Source: Isochrysis galbana (Eukaryota; Haptophyta; Isochrysidales; Isochrysidaceae). Taken from it: DNA of 64,000 bases. A model generated the notes under the pieces. The model did not search any database and had not been told where the DNA came from. It was given only the letters and a program-made list of their open reading frames with translations. A program made the position numbers and the translations under genes. The stretch is from NCBI GenBank assembly GCA_018136815.1, contig CM030938.1, positions 3,983,448 to 4,047,447 of the forward strand. Reading direction: 5' to 3'. Shown here piece after piece: positions 11,281 to 21,391 of the stretch. Numbering within the stretch: position 1 is the stretch's first letter; each line of letters opens with the position of its first letter.

Positions 11281-12040
11281 GCCGTTGCACAAGATGGCGC
11301 TCACAACGGTCGTTCTGTACGCTGTCCGAGTTGGCCACTTCCTGACTATCATCTAGGCGAGGTGTACGCCACTCCCCACGGGCAAACCGACCTGAACTCC
11401 TACGTCGCAACTTCGCACTGGCCTTGGGAGCATTTGCTCGTTCCGGCCGGCAAGGCATCATTGATCCTCAACTCATACCCACATCCACACCCCCGGCGTG
11501 ACTCCCAAATCGTCCGAACGTGCCGCTTCACGTTTAAGTTGCGTCTCCATCACCAAATTGTCTAGGGCGATTGTTGGCCGGAGGACGTTGGCTCAGTGCC
11601 CAGACGCGCCAAGTGCGCTGGGGTGCAGTCGCGTCACGTCCTGACGAATAGTGTAGCAGCGGTGGCAAAGCCATCAAGAGCGATGGCTCAACAGTGGCTG
11701 CTGTGCGTGAGCGAGCGTCCAGCGAAGGCTGTGGTTGGCTAGCTAGCTGCCGCGTTGAGGCTCTCATTGAAGGGCGTCTCCAATGCCGCGCTGGTCTTCT
11801 TGCGTATGCGAGCGATTTCGGCTGTTGTCGTTGCTGTCGGTAATCTTTTTGGTTATCGCCTTGTCGCTTAGTGGTTCCTCTTTAGCAGTCAGCCAGCGCT
11901 TGATTATTCCGTGCTCCTATCAATCAGCTAGCGCTAGCTCTCGCTCGTATCTGTAGGTCTGTGCCCAAATCTCCTTTCACATCTAGCTGGCCTTGTGCTT
12001 CCGGACGGGCCTTGCCAAACATCAAACTATCGAATCAAGA
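11281..12040. other. Non-coding 3' flank
   Basis: No convincing gene, RNA or repeat seen. The first part is probably the 3' untranslated region of the reductase. Confidence 0.4.
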
Positions 12041-12360
12041 ATCAAGCGGATGCTTGATCGTGGCACGTCTCAATGGGGCTAGCTGGGGCATAGAGTGAAG
12101 TGAAGTCGTGAGAGAGGGGGAGGGAGCGCGCTACATCGCGACGAGGGGCCATGAACCAACACCCCACATCACTCACTCACCTGCTACAAGTACAAGAAAT
12201 TTCCGAAAACTAACACAACATCGCACAAACAAATCAATGCAACAAAGGACAACCAAACAAACTCGGCGTGCAATGCGGCGAAGCTTCGAGACAACTCATT
12301 GGCGAAAACAAATATCACTCAATTTTTTTTCACACACCGCATCCGCATAGAGTATAACGG
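12040..12360 (-). repeat. LTR-like repeat fragment
   Basis: Resembles the block at 31660-31855 (shared ACATCGCACAAACAAA, GCGTGCAATGCGGCG, AACTCATTGGC and CACCGCATCCGC in the same order) and in part the block at the window start (CGCGCTACAT after a GA run). Three diverged copies of one LTR family are the simplest reading. Confidence 0.5.
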
Positions 12361-12363
12361 TTA

Positions 12364-12450
12364 AAATGTTTTGTGCTACAATGTACCCCCCTGGGGTACG
12401 AAATCCATGGAATCGTACCCCTCTACCGGATTTCCCCGCCATGGCGGCCC
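12364..12450 (+). repeat. Short direct repeat shared with 58646-58745
   Basis: Both copies carry AATGTTTTGTGCTACAATG, then a GTACC-rich palindromic segment, GAAATCCATGGAATCGTACC and a CATGGCGGCCCTCTC end. The second copy has an extra CAATGTA. They are about 95% alike over roughly 85 bp. Confidence 0.75.
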
Positions 12451-13041
12451 TCTCGGCCCAACGGTGGGCACCCGTTGCCCGAAATCGGTGCGCAGCCCTC
12501 GGGCATAGTGTCCCCTCAGTCTATCTGGCCGCGGAGGTTCGGAGCTCACCCATTGAGTCTCGTCAGAGCCGCCCAAAGTCGGGCACTCTGAGTGAGGTCC
12601 TCCATTGCTCCTCCCCCCCCCCGCGCGGCCCCTCCGTCGTGAGCCGTCGCACGATGCCCGACACGCTTGCGGGAGTACCTCCCAGCTGACCCATGAGGCG
12701 GCTTGCCTTCATTTGGTCTCCTTTCCCTCACTCTCACCCTACCATGAGCCCCCCCACGAGCACCCCGAAGGAGAGGCCCAGGAGCACCCCGTACGCGACG
12801 AGAACAGCATCGCCTTGGCTCGGCATGAGGGCGCGCCCCGAGAGGGTCTCCTTCGACAACGCCTGTGCCATCCACAACGCCTGGGGAGCCTACTCGCCGG
12901 GGGATGGGGTAGAGGGGCTGTGGATGGGAAGGGGGGGGGGGTGCCTCTCTCTCTCCGCGCGCCCGCCCCCAAAAATATCTGACGAGCAAGGTTGCTCTCC
13001 GGCGGGGGCGTTTCGTCCGCTCTTTCGCGGAGACACGCCCT
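12451..13041. other. Repeat-like non-coding segment
   Basis: No gene supported. Near 12690-12730 the sequence GGCTTGCCTTCATTTGGTCTC is found again, inverted, near 59430-59460, so part of this belongs to the same repeat family as 59.4 kb. Confidence 0.4.
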
Positions 13042-13990
13042 TCAAGAGGTGTTTCCCTGTTTACTCATTATTACCTTGTAAGCTTCCTCGACTACGACAT
13101 GATATTCTTCGTTTAGCTTATTAATGTCACGAATAAATTTGCCGGCATATTCTTGAGAGTACTCACTGGCGATCTCAATGAACAATTCTAGCTTCCGTTG
13201 CAGTTTGGTGTTATTGCTACGTAGTGATAGCAGCTTCTTTTTATTGAATACCGGGCAGTAGGCTTCTAAGACTTTGTCGTATCTTTCCTTGAATTCTCGC
13301 AGATGTTTTTTAAGTGATTGCTAACTTCAGGTTTGGTAAGTACGTAGTTCTCGATATGGGTTACGGGACCCCTCATCAGCGCCAAGTCCAATGTGTCAAT
13401 CTCTTCCAGAGCTGTAGACAAAGCTGTCCATTCCTCATCGAGAATGCTTGAGACAGCGTCCCTAAACGAAATTGGTTCGGGTGTTTTCTTGGCCAATTCC
13501 TCAAGGGTACTTACCATAGTTGTGTAAGAATCCACTCGTTTTTTGAACTCAGCCGCCATTTTCGCATAAGATCTAGTCTGTCGGGCTAACCCATGGGTTT
13601 GGTACTCTTGCGTTAGTTTAGTCAGGTGTAACTCACGTTTTAGCTCTTTCGATCTCACTTCGGCAAGTTCCTGCAGGTATTTCAAGACGGTGATTAAAAT
13701 CCCGAGGTAAATGCTGTAGTACGACAGCCACTGAGCTGTTTCGCCCGGTTTGGCGTTTGGGGTTCCCTTTGTGAGCTTTCGATTCTTTTTGCAATCGGTC
13801 CAACTGTTCTTGGGTTCCCTTGAATCTTGCTAATGCATCCTTTATAGGCGAGGGCGGCGGCGGCGAGGGCGAAGAGGGGGAGGGGGACGGAGGAGGAGGT
13901 TGCCCGGGGGGAGGAGAAGAAGGTGGTCGCCCGGGGAGGTGATGAAGAGGATTATTCAGAAGTTTTGTTACCAAGCCATGTACTGACCCA
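13042..13990 (-). pseudogene. Frameshifted Pro-rich, coiled-coil, one-membrane-segment protein, unidentified
   Basis: Three consecutive coding blocks on the minus strand. First is a Pro/Ser linker followed by KGTQEQLDRLQKESKAHKG. After a +1 shift near 13740 comes WLSYYSIYLGILITVLKYL, a likely membrane helix, and a long Lys/Glu-rich coiled coil. After a -1 shift at 13305-13311 comes FKERYDKVLEAYCPVFNKKK to the stop at 13042. The second shift sits exactly on A AAA AAC, a canonical -1 slippery heptamer. Base composition is clearly more AT-rich than the host genes. I do not recognise the family. The composition and Pro/Ser linker suggest a captured viral or mobile-element gene, but that is inference; sequence error or decay could explain the shifts. 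Confidence 0.45.
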
Positions 13991-14129
13991 GTCACTGGGC
14001 CTGTAGTGTCGGGAATATGAGTGAGTGCGAGGGTGGAGAGGCTACCGTACAATGTAGCATTTGGGGTACAAAACACGGCCCCTTTATCCGATAATATACA
14101 ATAATACTCAATACTCTGGATGCGACATC

Positions 14130-14565
14130 TTGTCGGCATTCTCTTCCTTGTTCAGGCTGTCAGCAGGTCTCTGTGCGTTCCGTGCTGAGCAGATATGTAA
14201 GTGTGGAGAGTCTTGATGAGAGTGTGGTGCCGTGTCATCAGTCCGTCGGACTCTGGCCGTCTGTCGTCTGTCCTTCGTCGTTCGTCGTTCGTCGCTCTCG
14301 TTCTCGTTCTCGTTCCCGTTCTCGTCCCTCGTTCTCAACAGTCCATCAGTACCAAACCTCACCCTCAGTCCCAGCCTCCAGCCTCAGCCTATCCATCCCC
14401 ATTCGCCCAGCCATGTCCGCTCCGTCGTCGCGCTCGCCCTCGCCCAAGCCCGTCCTCCTCCCGCCTTCCTCTGCTAAGGAGCTCGTGGTCAAGCCAGCCA
14501 TTCCCATTCCATCAATCTCTGCCGCTCCCGCCGCGCCTCCCGCCGATCGATCCACTTCCATCGCG
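14130..14565 (+). repeat. Dispersed repeat copy A
   Basis: Closely matches 44668-45070: CTTGTCGGCATTCTCTTCC start, GTCAGCAGG, GTGCGTTCCGTG, the CTCTCGTTCTCGTTCTCG run, CCCTCGTTCTCAACA, then an ATG opening MSAPSSRSPSPKPVL. The leader-then-short-ORF layout suggests the 5' region of a retroelement. In this copy the frame runs to about 14652 with no recognisable domain. Confidence 0.65.
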
Positions 14566-15165
14566 TCGCATATCGAGCCCGTGGTCATGCTCGATCTGTC
14601 AGTCAACAAGGAGGAGTTTTTTTGGAAGAGGCAACTCTCAGCTGAGAGATGATATTAGGATTGATATTAGTGATAGCTCCAAAATCCTGAGAGCTGGTAA
14701 ACTGTTACCCCATCCTTGGTCACGGCAACGTCAGAAAAGGAGTATCATCCACTCCTACCCCCCTTTCCTTTTCTCACGCCCCTGGTCGAAGCAATGCGCG
14801 CGGCCTTTCCAACCCCGGGATTCCGCTAGGAGGAAACGGGGGCGGGGGGAGGGGGAAGATAGGGAGGGTACGTAAGGAATAACACAAGCAGCTCTGCCTC
14901 TCGCCGTGCTAGCAACGGTTAGTTTGTTAAAGTTTTTTTTTACCTCCCTACCCCTACCGACACCGCCCTTACATCCCTTCGCTCCACCTCACTCATTCCC
15001 TTCCCTGGTGTGAAGCCACGTTGTGCAAGCCCCGGCTCGACCCGTACAATACATTCCGGCTTCCGGCCAACCACCGCAGATGATGAAATACAAAGGACGT
15101 CGCTTGTCCTCGTTAAGAAATCATCCGTCTCCGCCATAGAGTCTACCATGGCTATATCCCGGCAA
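14566..15165. other. Non-coding stretch
   Basis: No gene supported. About 14850-14940 (GGGAGGGTACGTAAGGA, CACAAGCAGCTCTGCC, CGCCGTGC) resembles 49795-49890, another dispersed repeat. Confidence 0.35.
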
Positions 15166-16725
15166 TCATAAATCTGTGTAGCATTCCACGTGGGATTTGC
15201 GACCCTTGCTAGATCGCCCACTATTGCCACGGCTCACCCTCACCGCACGCTGGCCCACCTCCATATCCCCGTCGTCGCTGTCTCCGCTCTGCTCTTCATC
15301 CTCCTCGTCGTCATCCCTATCCGGCGCAGTCGCACGCACCACCTCACGCGAGCGGCACGACTGGCGGAACGCAACAACCCCGACAACAAAGAAGGCGAAC
15401 GAGACGCACCCCATGAGGAAGGCGACCGCGAGAAGTACCGTCGGCTTTGAACGCCACTTCGTGAGCAGCAGTAAGACCGAGAGCTCGGGCGACGCGGGCG
15501 GCGGTGGAGAAGGATGTGGCGAAGGTGGGAGCGGCGGCGGCGGCGGGCTGGGGCGGGGAGGTGCTGGCGGCAGCGCGGGCGGCGGAGGCAAGGGCGGAGG
15601 CATACACGGTCCGTTGCACGTCTCCCACGGCGGCATGTGGCCGAGAAGCGCATTCCATGCGCAGCACTCCCTGTGGGCGGCTCTCCGCGCCACCTTGGAG
15701 ACAGGCACAAGCGTGAGGTCGTCGAGCTTCATCTGGTTGAGTTCCTGCTCACGTCCGGGTAGCGACTGCGCGTTGACCGTATTGCCGGACTGGGTGATCG
15801 AGTACACCGGCTTGAAGTCATTGGTCTTTTCCCATGGGAAGCCTTCGAGCGGGACCTGTAGTATGCCATGAATTCTTTCGAGGTAGCGTACGCCATTGTC
15901 CTGCCAGCCCTCCATGAAGAAGACGTCCATCGTCTCACCCATCCGGTACCCAGCACTCATAAATTCAAGGACCGTCTCGTCATGCCGCGTGCGCGACGTG
16001 GAAGTTTTGTCCGCGGGGTTCCACTCTTGACAGCGTATTCGCGGTCCGAATATATCCATCCCGATCATGAACGTGCTCCTCATCGTGTGAAGCATGTCCT
16101 CGTCCTGCTCGCTCCGCTGGCAGTCGTCATCGAACGGATAGATGCGTGCGTAGAGCTCCATCAAGTTGCTGATGCCAAACCGCTGCACGAAGTGCAGCAC
16201 GTCCTCGGGCCCGGATGGGTCGCCGCGAACGTGGGTGCCGCATTGGTTGCCGTCGCGGCATATATAGCTAACGGTCCGCTCGATGTAGTGTCGGTACCAT
16301 CTAAACGCCAACGTGGCAGGGTCGCACGTGACGAAGAGCAGAGCGGCGGACGGGTAGTTTGTGAGTAGCCGCTTGGCAAGCGGCGCTCCTCCTCGCTCAA
16401 GCGCAGGATGCTTCACCATCCAGACGTTGGGGTCGCCGGGGTAGACTCCTGGGCTGTGCTGCGCGATGAGATCGACAGGCGAGATGACGTCGGGGTCGAA
16501 GTTGACCTCTGACTGGAGCGGCCACTTGACATGTGGATGGAGCTCAGTGTACGCCTTGAGTGCGTTGGTGCCGCACTTGCCAAAGGCTGGGACAAAGGCA
16601 GCAGGGCCACACATGAGGCCCTTCCCTGGCACGCGGAAGAGATCGCACCGCTTGGCACAGGCAGAAGCTGCGAGAAGCAGAGAGAGGGTCACGGAGGAGG
16701 AGGAGCGGGAGAAGGGGAGAGGCAT
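15166..16725 (-). CDS. Membrane-anchored sulfotransferase-like protein
   Basis: 519 residues, no intron. An N-terminal signal peptide (LSLLLAASACA, about 14-24) leads into a P-loop-like FVPAFGKCGTNAL (about 44-56), which matches the 5'-phosphosulfate-binding loop of Golgi sulfotransferases. The later SAALLFVTCDPATLAFRWY sits where families have the 3'-phosphate-binding R-D-P...S.Y motif, but Cys replaces the usual Arg and the Ser is missing. The catalytic region is followed by a Pro-rich linker, one membrane helix (about 428-453) and an acidic then basic cytoplasmic tail. So the layout is lumenal catalytic domain with a C-terminal anchor, unlike the usual type II form. It should act on carbohydrate or protein in the secretory pathway if PAPS is still bound. 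The start is the Met before the signal peptide; upstream frame is only (CT)n sequence. Confidence 0.75.
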   Translation of the reverse strand: MPLPFSRSSSSVTLSLLLAASACAKRCDLFRVPGKGLMCGPAAFVPAFGKCGTNALKAYTELHPHVKWPLQSEVNFDPDVISPVDLIAQHSPGVYPGDPNVWMVKHPALERGGAPLAKRLLTNYPSAALLFVTCDPATLAFRWYRHYIERTVSYICRDGNQCGTHVRGDPSGPEDVLHFVQRFGISNLMELYARIYPFDDDCQRSEQDEDMLHTMRSTFMIGMDIFGPRIRCQEWNPADKTSTSRTRHDETVLEFMSAGYRMGETMDVFFMEGWQDNGVRYLERIHGILQVPLEGFPWEKTNDFKPVYSITQSGNTVNAQSLPGREQELNQMKLDDLTLVPVSKVARRAAHRECCAWNALLGHMPPWETCNGPCMPPPLPPPPALPPAPPRPSPPPPPLPPSPHPSPPPPASPELSVLLLLTKWRSKPTVLLAVAFLMGCVSFAFFVVGVVAFRQSCRSREVVRATAPDRDDDEEDEEQSGDSDDGDMEVGQRAVRVSRGNSGRSSKGRKSHVECYTDL

Positions 16726-16739
16726 GGCGGCGGTGGGGG

Positions 16740-16970
16740 AGAGGGGAAGGAAGGGAAGGGCGAGGCACGGAGAGGACAGGCAGCGGGAGGGAGAGAGGAA
16801 GGGATGGAAGAAGGGGTTTAAAGAGAGAGAAGGAGAGAGAGAACGAGGGAGGGAGGGATGGAAGGAGAATGAGAAGAGAAGAGGCGGGGAGAGAAAGAGG
16901 GGAAGAGAGGGAGAGAGAGGGAGAGAGAGAGGGAGAGAGAGAGAGAGAGAGACAGAGAGAGAGAGGAAAA
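16740..16970 (-). repeat. (GA)n-rich tract upstream of the sulfotransferase-like gene
   Basis: Purine-rich on the plus strand, so (CT)n on the coding strand, directly upstream of the start codon. It is the same arrangement as at other gene starts in the window. Confidence 0.85.
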
Positions 16971-18247
16971 CCGCTTCCCACGCGGGCTCCACGCTCTCCT
17001 CCATCTCTCTTCTTCTCTCACCGCTCGTTTCTCTTCTCTCTCCTCTTGGGACTCACCCGTGGGCAACTCTAGAAGACCTCCACGCCCTCTATTTTCTAGT
17101 ACCCCCTCCTTCCTTCTCTCTATCCTCGTGCTCTCCCCGTGATCCCAAAGTTGCCTCCTGTTCTCCTTTGTTTCACTATATTTGTTTCTCTCTCTTTCCT
17201 CTGTTATCAGCTCCGTCGTTGCTCGTCGGCCGCCTCTCGTCGCGCGCCGCCCACACACACGCCCCCTTACGGCGGGCGTCTGCGGGAACCCAACTACTAA
17301 AACTAATTATACTTCTAGTGATTATACCCTCTAACATCCTGGCCGTTGGGCGGGCCATTACTAAAGTAAAGAACTAAAGAATTGAAGGATGCCTTCTGAC
17401 AAAAAAACATCTGAAGATTCAGGGCTATTACCTTCCAGCCGACGCCGCCCTTATTTCCCTTCGCTCCGCCTTGATCCCTTCCCCCCCCCCCATTCCTTTG
17501 TTTTTGGTGTCAGGGTCAGGGGTCAGGGGTGCGGCCCAAATGCAAATGCAAATGCCAAGTGCCAAGTGCACTACGCACTACCCACTACGCACTACGCACT
17601 AGACAAAAAGCGTTCATTGGTCCCAATCCCTCCTAGCATCTTCCGTTGGTAGGTCTGTTCGTCACGTGGACGACAAAGCTTTCTTGACACTTTGTTCATT
17701 CACAACGAGATTTGGAACCACATGCCACATGTGTGGTTCCACGCCAGTCACGCCATTCGGCATTCGGCATTCGGGCGGGGCCGCGCGTCGATCCTAGATG
17801 TAGGCCGGTAGTCACTCACGCTTTTATACAACTATTTTCCATCCCTCCTGGGTGTCCAAGGATTCCCCAGCCTAGATGGCGTATACACACCGACAGGCCC
17901 CCGTATACATATTATACGCGTGTATACGGGTCTGGCATGTATACACACTTTATACACAGCTGTATACACATACGGGGTAGGGGGGGGAGGCTATATATAT
18001 ATATACTTACATATATACACACACAGCACTATAGACTATTTTTGTATGTATGTATAGGGACATAGGGACCCATCGTCAGCCCATCGCCCACATCATCACC
18101 CGCCTTCCTGAATCCTGAATGGTGTATTTTACTGCCATCTGCCATCCTCTCATGTAGATATAGTATATTTTTAATCTATCTGAGCATTAGTACCACTACT
18201 CTCACTAGCCCGGTACTAACACGACAGCCCTCAGCGCACCTGCCCGT
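16971..18247. other. Non-coding, mixed simple repeats
   Basis: No gene supported. It holds pyrimidine-rich sequence near 17000-17200, tandem short units near 17545-17610 (CAAATG, CCAAGTG, CTACGCA types) and a GTATACA/TATA-rich stretch at 17880-18055. A segment at about 17815-17880 (AAGGATTCCCCAGCC) resembles 43855-43925. Confidence 0.4.
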
Positions 18248-18924
18248 GCACGGGCGCACGGGCGCATGGCACCTACCCCTACCGCGCAGCGGCTGGCCGG
18301 CCGTTCATCGCGGAAGAGGCCCCGGCGCGACTCCTTGCAAGGGCATGGCGAGGCCGGGGAGGAGTGCAGCTCTCAGCCCTCTTCCTCTCGTGGGGCGTCG
18401 CAAGTGGTGGAGTCTAGCTAGTGGAGTCAGACACGCAGTTCGAGGAGGACGAGGAGTCCCAAGCTGGTAGCGAGGAGGGTGTCGTCGTCGTCAGCGAGGA
18501 TGAGGATGAGACAGGAGAAGGCGAGGACAGTGAAGACGAGGACGAGCTGGAGAGGGCCATGCAAGAGGATGGGGTGACAAGGGACAAGGGAAGACAGGAA
18601 TCGACGCAGCCGTGGCGTTATGGGCCCGCAAAGCACACCTCAATCCCCCTCTGCGCAGGTCACATTTCTGTCGGGGCAAGCGGCGATGCACTTGACGCCC
18701 ACAAGAGTGGGGTGAAGAAAACAAGTGTGTCAACAAGTTGGGAAACAGAGGCATGGGGTGCTCTCTAGGGAAGATTGATGGTTGTGAAGTGCCCTCCCAT
18801 GATGGGTGCACTGATGGTAGAGGTTTCCACCATGGGGAGGGCAGCAGAGCTGCCCTCCCACATGAGGTGCTCTTGGGGTGGGAGGGTTTCCCACTGTTGG
18901 AAGGGGTCTCAAAGACCCCCTGCA
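18248..18924 (+). repeat. 677-bp direct duplication, copy 1
   Basis: Matches 63324-64000 at a constant offset of 45076 with no indel, and I saw no mismatch. The match is cut by the window end, so the full unit is longer. It encodes two adjacent frames: a basic one containing SSRKRPRR and an acidic one containing SEDEDETGEGEDSEDEDE. They are separated by a tandem duplication of about 14 bp around GTGGAGTCTAGCTA that breaks a single longer frame. The lesion is in both copies, so it predates the duplication. Confidence 0.9.
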
Positions 18925-19380
18925 TGCTACGCAGAGCCATGGTGGCAACCTGTTCGGTGCCAGTGCTCGCCACCCCGCGCGCCTGCGCGGGTGTGAGTTG
19001 GATGGGTTGGATGGGCTCTGAGAGGGCTTTCTGACGAGCCGCCTCGGGCGGCATGGGGCGTCCCAGGTGGGGCGCGGTGACGAGGGTCGCCTGGGGCTCG
19101 GGAGCGGTTGCGGCACGCTCCATAGTTCAAACTATAACAATAGTTTGTACCTGTTCTCTTACGATAGCTTAATGTGTGTGATACAGGCTGAAGTGTTTTG
19201 TTGGAATCTCATGTGGCACAGTGGACAGTGGGGATTTGCTTGGTTTTCTGTCCCAAGGTGGCCCTCAGTGCTCGGTTCCATCCCCATCGTTCACCTGTCT
19301 GTCGCGATCCCTCACAATGCTGGTAATCCTTTTCGCAATCCCTCTGGTCCACTACTGGGTACTAGTACAACAAAAACCTC
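18925..19380. other. Probable continuation of the duplicated unit and non-coding flank
   Basis: No domain recognised. The reading frame on either strand is GC-rich and not protein-like. A TTCAAACTATAACAATAGTTTG inverted repeat lies near 19128-19150. Confidence 0.3.
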
Positions 19381-19515
19381 CAGAGGGGGGCTACCTGACG
19401 CTACGAAAATCTTCGCTAAGAAATGGTGCGATTCGCCCCCCCCCCCCTCTCCCCCCCTCCGTCACGCGCGCTCACGCTCTACCCGTAAAGAATCTGCGGT
19501 CGCGCCCGCGGTAGG
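19380..19515. repeat. Inverted repeat partner of 25030-25140
   Basis: Reads ACGAAAATCTTCGCTAAGAA, then GGTGCGATTCGCC, a poly-C run, CGCTCACGCTCTACCCGTA and AAGAATCTGCGG. The complement of each block appears in the matching order at 25030-25140, with modest divergence. Confidence 0.65.
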
Positions 19516-20370
19516 GCTGTGAACCAGCTAAAGTGTTAACCAGTTAACACCCAAACACCCAAGCATTTAACACTACCACCCTGATAGTGTTAGTGCCTCG
19601 GGCACTAACACTAACCATCTATGTAGCAATTTTGCCGCAAGGTGTTAACATGGTGGTAATGGCCCCTTTTGCCGCTGTGTTAAACAGTGTTGTATTCAGG
19701 CCTCAGACCTTTTGGCATGAATATTTCGGCATGATCACGAGCCTTGTTCGTTATATTCCGTCTTCTATGTTCGTCGTGGTCGCGTAAGGCTTGCAGATTC
19801 GGATTCTCCCTGGACTCAAGTCCTGGTTCCTGGTTCGCCGATTTTCGTCTCGAAATTCGAAGATTTGAGTTTTATTTTTACTGTTGCTTGTTACTTGTTA
19901 TGGTAATTGTCCACGCGTTTAAGTAAGTAATGGAGGTGGCAGAGATGGGCCCCTCGCATTCAGAACCCCCCCCCCCCCCGCAGATTTCCTTCTCCCCCCC
20001 TCCGCAGATTCCCCCCCCCCCCTCCGCAGATTTCCTTCCCCCTCTCCCCCTACCCTTCCCCTTCTGCCTTCTGCGCCCACCTCATATGTCTCTGTCTGAC
20101 TTCTATCTCTGTCTCATCCGGTGCCGTCGCCGCTTTCCCTTTGCTTGCGCTTGCGCTTGCCCGACTGTCCCCTTCCGCGCCCCACCCCCCCCTTGCCCTT
20201 GCGCTTGCGTACTTCCAGCCCCCCCTTTTTTTTATCCATGTTCGGCCCGCTCTAGAAGTAAGGTGTTAACGTGTTAACAATGTTAACATGTTAACACCCA
20301 CCACTTTCGCCACTAACACTACCAATCTATGTAGCTATAGTCCACTAACACTACCAGCCTATGTAGCTGT
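19516..20370. repeat. GTTAAC/CACTAACACTA-rich region
   Basis: Many GTTAAC and CACTAACACTACC units occur in two clusters (19520-19690 and 20255-20360), each with CTATGTAGC. Between them are poly-C runs and CTTGCGCTTGCG repeats. It looks like diverged tandem or element-end sequence; no gene. Confidence 0.5.
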
Positions 20371-20419
20371 GGGCCACTACCATGTTGAAACACGTTTGGT
20401 ATGGCCGGTGGGTGTTCAC

Positions 20420-20640
20420 AGGCTTAGCCCGCGGGGGGGCCTGAAATTTATTTCCGCACGGCCGTCAGAGTCAGAGGCCTAAAATCGGGTAATTTTCGAA
20501 CATTTTGCCGGCGGAGACCCCCGGTTTTTTTTTGCTGATATCCCATACCAGAACCTATAGGGAGCTTATTTAGGCCTTAGTTTGCCCATTACAGATGGTG
20601 CCCTCCGCACCCCCCTAGTGAGTGACCGGGCTACCAGGGG
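20420..20640. repeat. Inverted repeat partner of 58935-59160
   Basis: Ordered blocks (GGCCGTCAGAG, AGGCCT, AATTTTCGAA, GCCGG, ACCCCCGGTTTTTTTT, GGCCTTAGTTTGCCCATT, CAGATGGTGCCCTCCGCAC) recur as complements at 58935-59160, about 85% alike by eye over 220 bp. Dispersed element, no coding frame. Confidence 0.7.
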
Positions 20641-20947
20641 TTGTCCGCGAATGAGAGAGGGGGGCGCGAGGCCCCCATTGACCCCCACTTATGAAGGTAG
20701 GTCGCCCTAATTTTAATTTTCGTCAAAAATTTCGATTTCGATTGACCATCCAAATTCGACCAAAAATTTTACAAAACTTAAAACTTACGTCATAGCCAAA
20801 GCCATATTGGTCCCCCAATGGGGGGCGGCAGACTGGAGACTGCACTAGGCAAGCGTCACGAGAAGAGCACTGACCACCCACTGGGCATGCCTGATGGCAA
20901 AAGCCTCTTCCACTCTGGCGATGGTCGCGCTGCTGGGGCAGCGCGAC

Positions 20948-21391
20948 CCTACATGTGAAAAACAGTCGACAAGCCCAAGAAAAACAGTAAAAACAGCTGT
21001 TATTGGGTTGTACAGAAAAACAGCCGAAAACAGCCCGAAAAACAGGCCGCTAGTGTTTACGTTAGAAAATGGTGTTTACGTTAGAAAATGATATTGTGTA
21101 TTGTGTAAAATTTTGCGCGCGGGGGGTGGGCGGGGGGGGGGGGGGGGTTAAGATAGAGGCGTCCGCACTTGCCATAGCCATAACCATAACCATATCATCC
21201 ATGTACACACATGTACCTAGCGACCTAGCGAGCAGCGAGCGAGCATTGCGAGCTGCGAGTTGCAGACTTGCAGACACACCGGCGCGCTGGCGCAGCTGGC
21301 CCCAGGCTTAGGGCCCAGGCTCAGAAAAACGGTGAAAAACACTGTTTTTGGTCTTCATAGAAAAACAGGTTTTCTGTTTTTCACATGTAGG
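20948..21391. mobile_element. Non-autonomous element with 18-bp perfect terminal inverted repeats
   Basis: The left end CCTACATGTGAAAAACAG is perfectly repeated in inverse at the right end, 444 bp in total. Sub-terminal sequence is packed with AAAAACAG units pointing outward on both sides. No open frame encodes a protein, so this is MITE-like. I see no clear target-site duplication. Its ends resemble those of the element at 27448. Confidence 0.65.
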
